11,299 nucleotides of DNA from DP-19 sp041488235. Its GTDB lineage: Bacteria; Desulfobacterota; Binatia; UTPRO1. Numbering within the stretch: position 1 is the stretch's first letter; each line of letters starts with the position of its first letter. Positions 6,380 through 11,299 of this stretch are shown piece after piece. The stretch is from assembly GCA_041488235.1 (NCBI GenBank), contig JBGPOW010000134.1, positions 1 to 11,299 on the forward strand, read 5' to 3'. The position numbers and the translations under genes were made by a program. The notes below the pieces were generated by a model. That model ran no database searches. It had not been told where the DNA came from and saw only the letters and a list, made by a program, of their open reading frames with translations.

Positions 6380-7252
6380 GTGCCGGCGAGCCCGTTCAGC
6401 CGCGTCGACCACCTCGTCATTGCCGTGCGCGATCTCGACGCCGCCGCCCGCGATTACGCGCGGCTGCTTGGTCGCGAGCCCTCGACGCACGGTGCGCATC
6501 CGGCACTCGGCACGCGCAACGTCGTCTTCGGCCTCGCGAACTGCTACGTCGAGCTGCTCGCGCTCGCGACGCCGTCACCGGTACATCCGGTGGCGTCAGG
6601 GCTCGCGGCATTCCTCGAGCACGTACCCGAAGGACTGCTCGCGATCGCGCTCGGCAGCGACGGTTTGGAAGAGACGGCGGTGATGCTGCGCGCCGCCGGC
6701 CTGGCGCTCGCCGATCCCGTCGAGCTCGACATTGCGGAAGACGACGGCAGCCGGCGCCAGGCGCGCCTCCTCGCGATGGCGCGCGAGCAGACGCGCGGCG
6801 TGAACGTCTTCGCCATCACGCACGACCGCGCGGCGATCCCCGTTGCGCCGCCACGCGGGTCGCCGGGTGCGAGCGCGACCGCCGTCGACCACGTCGTCCT
6901 CTTCAGCGACGATCTGACCGGCGCGCTCGCGCTCTGGCAAGACACGTTCGGAATTGGCGAGCGCTGGCGTCGAGAATTCCCCGGCCGCGGCACGGTGAAC
7001 GTCGGCCTGCGCCTCGGCGGCGTCACGATCGAGCTCGTCGCTCCCCTCGGCGCCGCCGCCGGCGACCGGGGCGAGCGCCTCTGGGGCGTCGCCTACACCG
7101 TCGACGACTGCGCCGCCGCCGTCGCCCGCCTTCGCGCCGAGGGCATCCCCGTGAGCGACGCCCGCACCGGCCTCGCCCCCGCGACCCGCGTCGCCACGGT
7201 CAAGCGCGACCCCGGCGTCCCCACGCTCCTCATCGAGCACACCGCGCGCTGA
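6380..7252 (+). CDS. Two-module VOC/glyoxalase-like protein
   Basis: This 290-residue protein contains two vicinal-oxygen-chelate modules joined by a Pro/Gly-rich linker (about residues 153-166). Module 1 starts SRVDHLVIAVRDLDAAARDY (residues 7-26) and has the paired acidic residue in NCYVELLAL (Glu58). Module 2 starts TAVDHVVLFSDDL (168-180) with Glu218 in VTIELVAPL. The His and Glu at these places (11/58 and 171/218) are the usual metal ligands. The first half resembles the 'glyoxalase-like domain' type rather than true GloA; the substrate cannot be told from sequence. VOC proteins include lactoylglutathione lyases, extradiol dioxygenases and epimerases. GTG 6380 is chosen because the conserved HLVIAV strand begins ten residues later. 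There is no Shine-Dalgarno; a -10-like GATAGT lies 6 nt upstream. It is divergent from apbE, and the stop is followed by a convergent intergenic region. Confidence 0.85.
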   Translation: MPASPFSRVDHLVIAVRDLDAAARDYARLLGREPSTHGAHPALGTRNVVFGLANCYVELLALATPSPVHPVASGLAAFLEHVPEGLLAIALGSDGLEETAVMLRAAGLALADPVELDIAEDDGSRRQARLLAMAREQTRGVNVFAITHDRAAIPVAPPRGSPGASATAVDHVVLFSDDLTGALALWQDTFGIGERWRREFPGRGTVNVGLRLGGVTIELVAPLGAAAGDRGERLWGVAYTVDDCAAAVARLRAEGIPVSDARTGLAPATRVATVKRDPGVPTLLIEHTAR

Positions 7253-7261
7253 ACGCCGCGC

Positions 7262-7285
7262 CGTCCGGGGGTGTCAGACGTTTTT
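7262..7285 (+). terminator. Weak terminator-like element after the VOC gene
   Basis: CGTC (7262-7265) can pair with GACG (7277-7280), followed directly by TTTTT (7281-7285), 10-33 nt after the VOC stop codon. The stem is only 4 bp with an 11-nt loop, so it is a marginal intrinsic terminator. The T-run right after a stem is unusual in this GC-rich sequence and is the main reason to list it. Confidence 0.25.
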
Positions 7286-7360
7286 CGCGGGCGCTCCACG
7301 CGCGCGTGAAATGCTGCACATCCGCGGACCCGACGCCGACGCGCCGGCGGAGTCGAGACC

Positions 7361-7456
7361 GCAGGGCGAGCGGAGAGGCGCCGACTGCACCCGTGGTGCG
7401 CACTTGAACCTTATCGCGCACGTCGGGTGCAGTCGGCGCCTCTCCGCTCGCCCTGC
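7361..7456. repeat. Perfect 33-bp inverted repeat, giant hairpin (MITE/REP-like or bidirectional terminator)
   Basis: The arms 7361-7393 and 7424-7456 are exact reverse complements over 33 bp (left arm begins GCAGGGCGAGCGGAGAGGCG). After two mismatched pairs the stem continues for six more base pairs (GTGCGC 7396-7401 with GCGCAC 7416-7421), leaving a 14-nt loop at 7402-7415. Pairing stops abruptly at both outer ends. It lies in the 232-nt gap between the convergent VOC and fur genes. There is no T-run or clear target duplication, and no open frame inside resembles a protein. The intact identity of the arms suggests a recently inserted or actively maintained palindromic element; a role as a two-way transcription stop is also plausible. 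The rest of the gap (7286-7360 and 7457-7484) shows nothing I can assign. Confidence 0.85.
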
Positions 7457-7484
7457 CACCCTACCTCGGCCGGCGCGCCAGCGT

Positions 7485-7985
7485 TCAGGTACGAATGATG
7501 TGCGCCTGGTCGCGAACGGAACGTCGTGGCGCGCGGCCGGTGCGGCAATCGCCGCAGATGCCGTAGAGCTCGAGCTTGTGCCCGCTGATCACGAAGTCGA
7601 GCTTGCGCGCGACGCGTTCCTGCAGCTCCTCGATCTCGACGTTCGAGAACTCGACGATGCGGTTGCAGCGCTCGCAGATGAGATGATCGTGGTGCTGCTC
7701 CTCGACGGCGTTCTCGAAACGCGCCTCGCCGTCGTGGAAGTGGCGCTCGGCGGCGAGACCGCACTCGCGGAGCAATCGTACCGTCCGATACACGGTGGCG
7801 TACCCGACGCGCGGATTGATCTTCCGCACCTCGCGATAGAGCTCCTCGACGCTGATGTGGCGATTGCTCGCGAAGAAGACGCGCGCGATGTCGTCGCGCT
7901 GCGAGGTGGATTTGAGGGTGCGCTCCTTGAGCGCGTTCTTGAAGGCGGCGAAGCGCTCCGCTTGCAGGCGGTGCGTGACGGTCAT
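7485..7985 (-). CDS. fur: Fur-family metal-responsive transcriptional regulator
   Basis: The 166-residue protein has an N-terminal winged helix with the recognition-helix signature NPRVGYATVYRTVRLL (residues 57-72) and a C-terminal dimerisation/metal domain. That domain contains the HHDH cluster (98-101), the structural-zinc pair CERC (104-107) and the second pair CGDC (144-147). HKLELYGIC (136-144) is typical of true Fur/PerR-type proteins. With Fe(II) bound, Fur usually represses iron-uptake genes. PerR, Zur and other subfamilies share the fold; the HHDHLIC motif and dual CxxC fit Fur best, but the metal cannot be fixed from sequence. The basic tail after residue 150 is slightly long. The ATG at 7985 overlaps the stop of the upstream gene (ATGA), so the two are likely translationally coupled. 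It is the obvious candidate to bind the Fur-like box at 6283-6301. Confidence 0.93.
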   Translation of the reverse strand: MTVTHRLQAERFAAFKNALKERTLKSTSQRDDIARVFFASNRHISVEELYREVRKINPRVGYATVYRTVRLLRECGLAAERHFHDGEARFENAVEEQHHDHLICERCNRIVEFSNVEIEELQERVARKLDFVISGHKLELYGICGDCRTGRAPRRSVRDQAHIIRT

Positions 7986-8311
7986 CCGGCCGGCGGCGTC
8001 GCGAGCCGCAGCGTCCGGCTTCCGAGCCGGGCGCGCAGCGCCGGGGAGAGGAACACACGCTCGAGATCTTCGCGCGAGAGCACGGCAGAGAGGGCCTCGA
8101 CCCGGTCGTCGACGCTCGCCCGCCGGTCGAGCAGCACGACACGGGCGCTGCGCACCCGGCAGGCGCCGCTGCGCGGCCGATACCCCGCGTCGCGCAAGAG
8201 CTCCTCTTCGCGCACGTCGAATCCAAGCGTACGCGCGGCGCTCTTCAGCTCCTCGAGCAGCGCCTCGGCGGCCGCGTTGCCCTTCTGCTTCATCGGTTTC
8301 GTAGACTGCAT
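7982..8311 (-). CDS. Hypothetical protein translationally coupled to fur
   Basis: This 109-residue cytoplasmic protein has no family I can name. It has a helical N-terminal half (about residues 12-42) with alternating Leu and charged residues, then a GACRVRSARVVLLDRRAS segment (49-66) that looks like two beta strands. A helix follows (VDDRVEALSAVLSREDLERV, 67-86), ending in FLSPALRARL. There is no signal peptide, membrane helix or metal motif; one Cys (51). The stop overlaps the fur start codon (ATGA). Two ATGs are possible, 8311 and 8293 (MKQKGN...); neither has a Shine-Dalgarno. A good -10 (TATGAT) ends only 3 nt before 8311, which would favour 8293 if that promoter is used. Context suggests a link to Fur or metal homeostasis, but no function is claimed. 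Confidence 0.75.
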   Translation of the reverse strand: MQSTKPMKQKGNAAAEALLEELKSAARTLGFDVREEELLRDAGYRPRSGACRVRSARVVLLDRRASVDDRVEALSAVLSREDLERVFLSPALRARLGSRTLRLATPPAG

Positions 8312-8314
8312 TGG

Positions 8315-8344
8315 ATCATAGTGGTAAATCAGCGCGCGAGTCCA
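8315..8344 (-). promoter_or_regulatory. Candidate promoter of the hypothetical-fur operon
   Basis: On the minus strand TGGACT (8344-8339) and TATGAT (8320-8315) are separated by 18 nt; the -10 matches 5 of 6 consensus bases. The predicted transcription start, near 8308, falls inside or just after the first ATG (8311), so either the ATG at 8293 is the true start or the promoter position is wrong. The element fills the 32-nt divergent gap shared with the universal stress protein gene. Confidence 0.35.
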
Positions 8345-9186
8345 TGATCAAGAGTATTCTCGTAGCGCTGGACGGCTCGGAGCATTCGCACGCCGCCTCG
8401 CAGTACGCACTGTGGCTCGCGGAGCATCTGCAGGCCACCGTCATCGGGCTGCACGTGATCGACGTCGTCTCGATCGAGGGCTCGGGATCGTTCCTGCACG
8501 ACATCTCGGGCTCGCTCGGGTTCGAGCCGTACCTCGACTTCTCCTCGAAGATGCGCGAGGCGTTGCACGACCGCGGCCGGACTCTCCTCGACGGCTTCCT
8601 CGCGATGTGCCAGGAGCGCAGCGTCCGTGCCGACGTGCAGCTCGCGACCGGCATCGTCGCCAACGAGATCTGCGAGCAGGCGCGCACCGCCGACATCGTC
8701 GTCGTCGGACACCGCGGCTTGAACGAACAGTTCTCGACGGGTCTGCTCGGCGGCACGACCGAAAGCGTCACCCGCAAGTGCCCGAAGCCGGTCCTCGTTT
8801 GTCCGATGCAGTTTCGCGCGATCACCCGGCCGCTGCTCGCGTATGACGGCAGCCAGCGCGCAGCGGCGGCGATGCGCGAGGCCGCCGAGCTCGCGGCGGC
8901 GCTGCACCTGCCGCTCGGCGTCCTGCACGTCGGTAAGGACGACGGCGCCATCCAGAAGGCGCTCGACGAGGCGCGCCGCTATCTCGCCGCGTATACCCTC
9001 GAGGTCGAGCTGCTGGCGCGCTCCGGCTACGCGAACGAGACGATCCTCGACGTGATGGCGGAGCAAGCGTACGACTTGCTCTTCATCGGCGCGTACGGCC
9101 ACAGCCGCATCATCGAAATGGTCCTCGGAAGTACGACGGAGTACGTGCTCCGCAACTCACCGTCGCCGTTGTTTTTGTGCCGCTAG
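8344..9186 (+). CDS. Tandem-domain universal stress protein (UspA family)
   Basis: This 280-residue cytoplasmic protein contains two Usp domains. The first (about 1-155) opens with MIKSILVALDGSEHSHAAS and ends in the nucleotide-loop region VVGHRG...LLGGTTESV...PVLVCP. The second (about 160-280) has LLAYDGSQRAAAAM and the ATP-binding motif GAYG-x9-GSTTEYVLRNSPSPLFLC, a full G-x2-G-x9-G(S/T) match. ATP-binding Usp proteins act as stress-response or signalling modules. An in-frame TTG at 8311 would add 11 residues, but ATG 8344 starts exactly where the family does. It is divergent from the fur operon across a very short gap (32 nt), so the two promoters must overlap. The weak -35/-10 pair on this strand is TAGACT (8302-8307) and TAAATC (8325-8330). 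Confidence 0.93.
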   Translation: MIKSILVALDGSEHSHAASQYALWLAEHLQATVIGLHVIDVVSIEGSGSFLHDISGSLGFEPYLDFSSKMREALHDRGRTLLDGFLAMCQERSVRADVQLATGIVANEICEQARTADIVVVGHRGLNEQFSTGLLGGTTESVTRKCPKPVLVCPMQFRAITRPLLAYDGSQRAAAAMREAAELAAALHLPLGVLHVGKDDGAIQKALDEARRYLAAYTLEVELLARSGYANETILDVMAEQAYDLLFIGAYGHSRIIEMVLGSTTEYVLRNSPSPLFLCR

Positions 9187-9224
9187 CAACGCGGCGGCCG
9201 GTAAGGGCGCATCTGCTGCGTTGC
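9186..9224. terminator. Imperfect hairpin between convergent genes
   Basis: GCAACGC (9186-9192) pairs with GCGTTGC (9218-9224), and the stem can be extended to 12 bp with two G-U pairs, leaving a 15-nt loop. It begins at the Usp stop codon and ends 11 nt before the phaR stop on the other strand, as expected for a shared terminator, but no T-run follows. Confidence 0.35.
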
Positions 9225-9235
9225 GATTAGAGGCG

Positions 9236-9904
9236 CTAACGGATTTCGTCGGTCGGTGTTGAACCCGTCTCTTCGCGGCGGCGCAGGCGCGCTATCCGCT
9301 CTTCGAGCTTTTTGATGGAGCGCTCGATTCTTCGGACCTCGTTTTGGAAGGCGGGGTGGCCGGTGATGCGGCCTACGGAGGATTTGATGCGCTCGTCGAT
9401 GGAGCGTTGGAGCGACTCGAGGCGGCGCTGGGGGCCGGAGAGGAGGTCGTCGAAGAAGCCTTTGGCGTGCGCGTCGTCGGCGTTCGAGGCGTCGACCGCC
9501 GTGACGTCGATCGGCGGTGCCTCCGCGGAGGGCGCGGAGCCGCGGCCGCTCACGATCTCTTGCATGCGGCGGCCGGCGATCTCACCCATCGAGCCTATCG
9601 CCTCGATGCCCTTGTCGACGCTCGAGCGCAGCGTCGCGAGCGTCTCCTCGCCGTGCTGAATGAGCTCACGCAGCAGGCCGAGCGAGAGCAGGCTCGAGCG
9701 CCGCTTCTCCTCTTCGAGGATGATCTGCGCGAACGTGATCGTGGTGAGATCGTCGCCGTTCTCGTTGTCGATCACCTTGACGTCGCTGCCGCTGCGCACC
9801 AGCCGCGCGATCTCCTCGAGCGTGATGTACCGGCTCTCGAGCGTGTCGTAGAGCTTGCGGTTGCCGTAGCGCTTGATCAGACGGATCGAGTTGGACTGGT
9901 TCAT
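9236..9904 (-). CDS. phaR: PhaR-like polyhydroxyalkanoate synthesis regulator
   Basis: PhaR represses phasin genes and binds PHA granules in many proteobacteria. The 222-residue protein has the characteristic DNA-binding domain at residues 7-66: IRLIKRYGNRKLYDTLESRY, ITLEEIARLVRSGSDVKVID and TTITFAQIILEEE. After residue 70 there are amphipathic helices (72-118), an Ala/Asp-rich linker (122-147) and a C-terminal coiled coil (about 155-210) full of Arg/Glu heptads. The usual PHB-accumulation C-terminal repeats are not evident, so it may sense something else or bind granules through the coiled coil. ATG 9904 is clear: the sequence TGAGGAGGTCCGCATCATG places a perfect GGAGG over the upstream yjbQ stop. 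The alternative 20-residue upstream extension would run through that ribosome-binding site. No PHA synthase or phasin is in the window. Confidence 0.85.
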   Translation of the reverse strand: MNQSNSIRLIKRYGNRKLYDTLESRYITLEEIARLVRSGSDVKVIDNENGDDLTTITFAQIILEEEKRRSSLLSLGLLRELIQHGEETLATLRSSVDKGIEAIGSMGEIAGRRMQEIVSGRGSAPSAEAPPIDVTAVDASNADDAHAKGFFDDLLSGPQRRLESLQRSIDERIKSSVGRITGHPAFQNEVRRIERSIKKLEERIARLRRREETGSTPTDEIR

Positions 9905-9917
9905 GATGCGGACCTCC

Positions 9918-10313
9918 TCACTCGGCCATGACGCGGAGCAGGACGGTCCGCGCGCGCGGGCCATCGAACTCGCAAAAATAGATCGCCTGCCACGTGCCGA
10001 GAACGAGCTTCCCGTTCTCGACGAATACGCTCTGCGACGCGCCGAGGAGTGAGGACAGGATGTGCGCCGCCGCGTTGCCCTCGGCGGTCAGGTATTCGTC
10101 CTGAAGGGGGATGGTTTTCAGGAGCTCCTTGATCATGTCCTTGCGAACGTTCGGATCGGTATTCTCGTTGATGGTGATCGCGGCGGTGGTGTGCGGCACG
10201 TAGAGATGGCACATGCCGCGGGCCACGCCCGAATCCTTCACCAAACGACGAACGTTCGCGGTGACGTCGACCATCTCCATTTGCGACTCGGTGTCGATCT
10301 TCAAGGTGTGCAC
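9918..10313 (-). CDS. YjbQ/UPF0047 family protein
   Basis: The 131-residue product is a small conserved cytoplasmic protein of the YjbQ family, sometimes annotated 'secondary thiamine-phosphate synthase' because E. coli YjbQ has weak activity of that kind; the physiological role is unsettled. The signature is complete: VPHTTAAITINEN (39-51), EGNAAAHILSSLLGAS (78-93) and GTWQAIYFCEFDGPRAR (106-122). The conserved His residues are at 41 and 84. GTG 10313 (VHTLKIDTESQMEM) gives the normal family length; the longer possible ORF adds 36 Arg-rich residues with no family resemblance. A weak TATGGT -10-like element lies at 10334-10329. It ends 13 nt before phaR with the phaR ribosome-binding site overlapping its stop, so the two are cotranscribed. 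Confidence 0.9.
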   Translation of the reverse strand: MHTLKIDTESQMEMVDVTANVRRLVKDSGVARGMCHLYVPHTTAAITINENTDPNVRKDMIKELLKTIPLQDEYLTAEGNAAAHILSSLLGASQSVFVENGKLVLGTWQAIYFCEFDGPRARTVLLRVMAE

Positions 10314-10429
10314 GGACCGACGCCGCCTACCATACGCCGCAGCGCGTGAGCAAGCGACGACGCCCTGCGCAACTCGGCTAAGGTCGCGAGTCCACGTAAT
10401 TCCGTCCGACCGGCGACGCACCGCGGCCG

Positions 10430-10457
10430 TTGTCGGTCGAGGGGCCTCTGCTACACT
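10430..10457 (+). promoter_or_regulatory. Candidate promoter of the amidase gene
   Basis: TTGTCG (10430-10435) and TACACT (10452-10457) are spaced by 16 nt, with a TG one base upstream of the -10 (extended -10 form). Transcription would start near 10464-10466, at or beside the ATG, again implying a leaderless mRNA. The remainder of the 152-nt divergent gap (10314-10465) shows no other recognisable element. Confidence 0.4.
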
Positions 10458-10465
10458 CTCGCGCC

Positions 10466-11278
10466 ATGTCGAGACACCTCGTCGCGGCCGTGCAAATGCG
10501 AACCGGCCCCGACCTCGACGCCAACCTGACGCGTGCCCGCGCGCTCGCCGAGGAGGCGGCGCGACGCGGCGCCGAGCTCATCGTCTTCCCGGAAGTCTTC
10601 GCGTGGCGCGGCCCGCGTGTGGACGAGGACGCCGCGGCGACGCCGATCCCGGGGCGCGTGAGCGAGTTCCTATGCCGTCTCGCGCTGGACCTCGCGGTCG
10701 TCATCGTCGGCGGCTCGTTTCTCGAGCGCGCGGCCGGGGGCGGCAAGAGCTACAACACCTCGCTGCTGATCGCCCCCGACGGCGCCGTTCTCGGCCGTTA
10801 CCGCAAGATCCACCTTTTCGACGTCGATCTGCCCGGACAAGTGAGTGTGCGCGAGTCGGAGACACGCGCGTACGGGCGCGACGTCGTCACGGTGCCGACG
10901 ACGCTCGGCACCGTCGGGCTCAGCATCTGCTACGACCTGCGCTTCCCTGAGCTCTATCGCCGTCTGGCCGCGAGCGGCGCGAGCATACTCACGGTGCCGT
11001 CCGCGTTCACCTTCTACACCGGCGCGGCGCACTGGGAGCCGCTCCTGCGTGCGCGCGCCATCGAGAATCAGTGTTACGTGATCGCACCCAATCAGGCGGG
11101 GAAAAGCCCGCACGGTTTTCCGGACTACGGGCACTCGATGATCGTCGATCCGTGGGGAACCGTCGTCGCGCACGCGGCGGACGGCGAGCAGGTCATCCTT
11201 GCCGAGCTCGACTCGGAGCGCGTCGCGCGCGTTCGTCGTGAGATGCCCTGTCAGCTGCACGCGGTGCTGGCACGGTGA
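10466..11278 (+). CDS. Nit1-type carbon-nitrogen hydrolase (deaminated glutathione amidase-like)
   Basis: This 270-residue cytoplasmic enzyme belongs to the nitrilase superfamily. The catalytic triad is visible: Glu43 (IVFPEVFA), Lys114 (GRYRKIHLFD) and Cys155 (GLSICYDLRFPELYR). The Cys-loop sequence, and the downstream FTFYTGAAHWEPLLRARAIE (181-200), are hallmarks of the Nit1/YbeM group. That group hydrolyses deaminated glutathione to alpha-ketoglutarate and Cys-Gly as metabolite repair; related omega-amidases are the main alternative. ATG 10466 is chosen because the family begins directly with 'HLVAAVQM'; a possible 12-residue GTG extension (10430) would overlap the promoter. No Shine-Dalgarno is seen. 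The gene downstream may overlap its stop (GTGA). Confidence 0.92.
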   Translation: MSRHLVAAVQMRTGPDLDANLTRARALAEEAARRGAELIVFPEVFAWRGPRVDEDAAATPIPGRVSEFLCRLALDLAVVIVGGSFLERAAGGGKSYNTSLLIAPDGAVLGRYRKIHLFDVDLPGQVSVRESETRAYGRDVVTVPTTLGTVGLSICYDLRFPELYRRLAASGASILTVPSAFTFYTGAAHWEPLLRARAIENQCYVIAPNQAGKSPHGFPDYGHSMIVDPWGTVVAHAADGEQVILAELDSERVARVRREMPCQLHAVLAR

Positions 11279-11299
11279 ACAAGAAGGTGGCCGGGCGCG
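11275..11299 (+). CDS. Possible start of the next gene, cut by window edge
   Basis: A GTG at 11275 overlaps the amidase stop as GTGA and opens a frame of eight codons (Val/Met-Asn-Lys-Lys-Val-Ala-Gly-Arg) to the end of the window. The overlap style and same strand suggest a coupled downstream gene, but eight codons are not enough to identify it. Confidence 0.25.

Noticed and set aside
7268..7285. GGTGTCAGACG resembles the core of GTGTCAGACACC-type REP elements
   Set aside because: The palindrome is incomplete and no second copy or associated transposase is visible; kept only as part of a weak terminator.
7361..7456. The inverted repeat as an IS element end or CRISPR repeat
   Set aside because: Only one palindrome, no repeated spacers, no transposase, and no clear target-site duplication.
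7311..8321. A 336-codon plus-strand frame opposite fur and its neighbour
   Set aside because: It is the antisense of the Fur and coupled hypothetical genes and includes the hairpin repeat; it resembles no protein.
10314..10421. 36-residue N-terminal extension of the YjbQ protein
   Set aside because: Arg-rich and unlike the family; GTG 10313 gives the normal length.

Overview
The window is visibly GC-rich, with G or C at nearly every third codon position. It reads as a chromosomal stretch of a Gram-negative bacterium: there is an outer-membrane porin, a lipoprotein signal, and a PhaR-type regulator. No 16S or other phylogenetic marker is present, so anything finer is inference. A proteobacterial or deltaproteobacterial/Binatota-like uncultured lineage would fit. 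I see no tRNA, rRNA, CRISPR array, phage gene or transposase.

Layout. (1) 2-2159, plus strand: the 3' part of metG (methionyl-tRNA synthetase), then a TatD-family nuclease. (2) 2204-6297, minus strand: a gene block transcribed right to left as apbE (FMN transferase lipoprotein), a porin with an N-terminal coiled coil, a secreted FMN-binding-domain protein, a previously uncalled 32-residue small ORF, a four-helix membrane protein, and a small retropepsin-like protease after a 34-nt gap. (3) 6380-7252, plus strand, divergent from apbE: a two-module VOC/glyoxalase-like protein. (4) 7253-7484: a convergent intergenic region with a perfect 33-bp inverted repeat. (5) 7485-8311, minus strand: a Fur-family regulator overlapped (ATGA) by an upstream conserved-type hypothetical gene. 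(6) 8344-9186, plus strand: a tandem-domain universal stress protein. (7) 9236-10313, minus strand: YjbQ-family protein, then a PhaR-like regulator. (8) 10466-11278, plus strand: a Nit1-type amidase, followed by a possible overlapping gene start at the window edge.

The most interesting part is region 2. ApbE attaches FMN covalently to Thr in a (S/T)GAT-type motif. The secreted FMN-binding protein two genes downstream carries exactly such a motif (TGATLS). The genes overlap or nearly touch (TTGA, ATGA, TGA-C-GTG), which suggests one translationally coupled operon. A 19-bp near-palindrome matching the Fur box at 14 of 19 positions (15 of 19 on the other strand) lies across the apbE start codon, just downstream of a candidate sigma-70 promoter. 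A Fur-family gene lies about 1.2 kb away. Together these suggest an iron-controlled, flavin-based extracytosolic electron-transfer system with its own outer-membrane porin and inner-membrane partner. Its role could be ferric reduction or iron acquisition, but that is inference.

Several start codons (VOC protein, apbE, Nit1-type amidase, the gene upstream of fur) lie within about 10-15 nt of a plausible -10 box, so leaderless or near-leaderless transcripts may be common in this organism.
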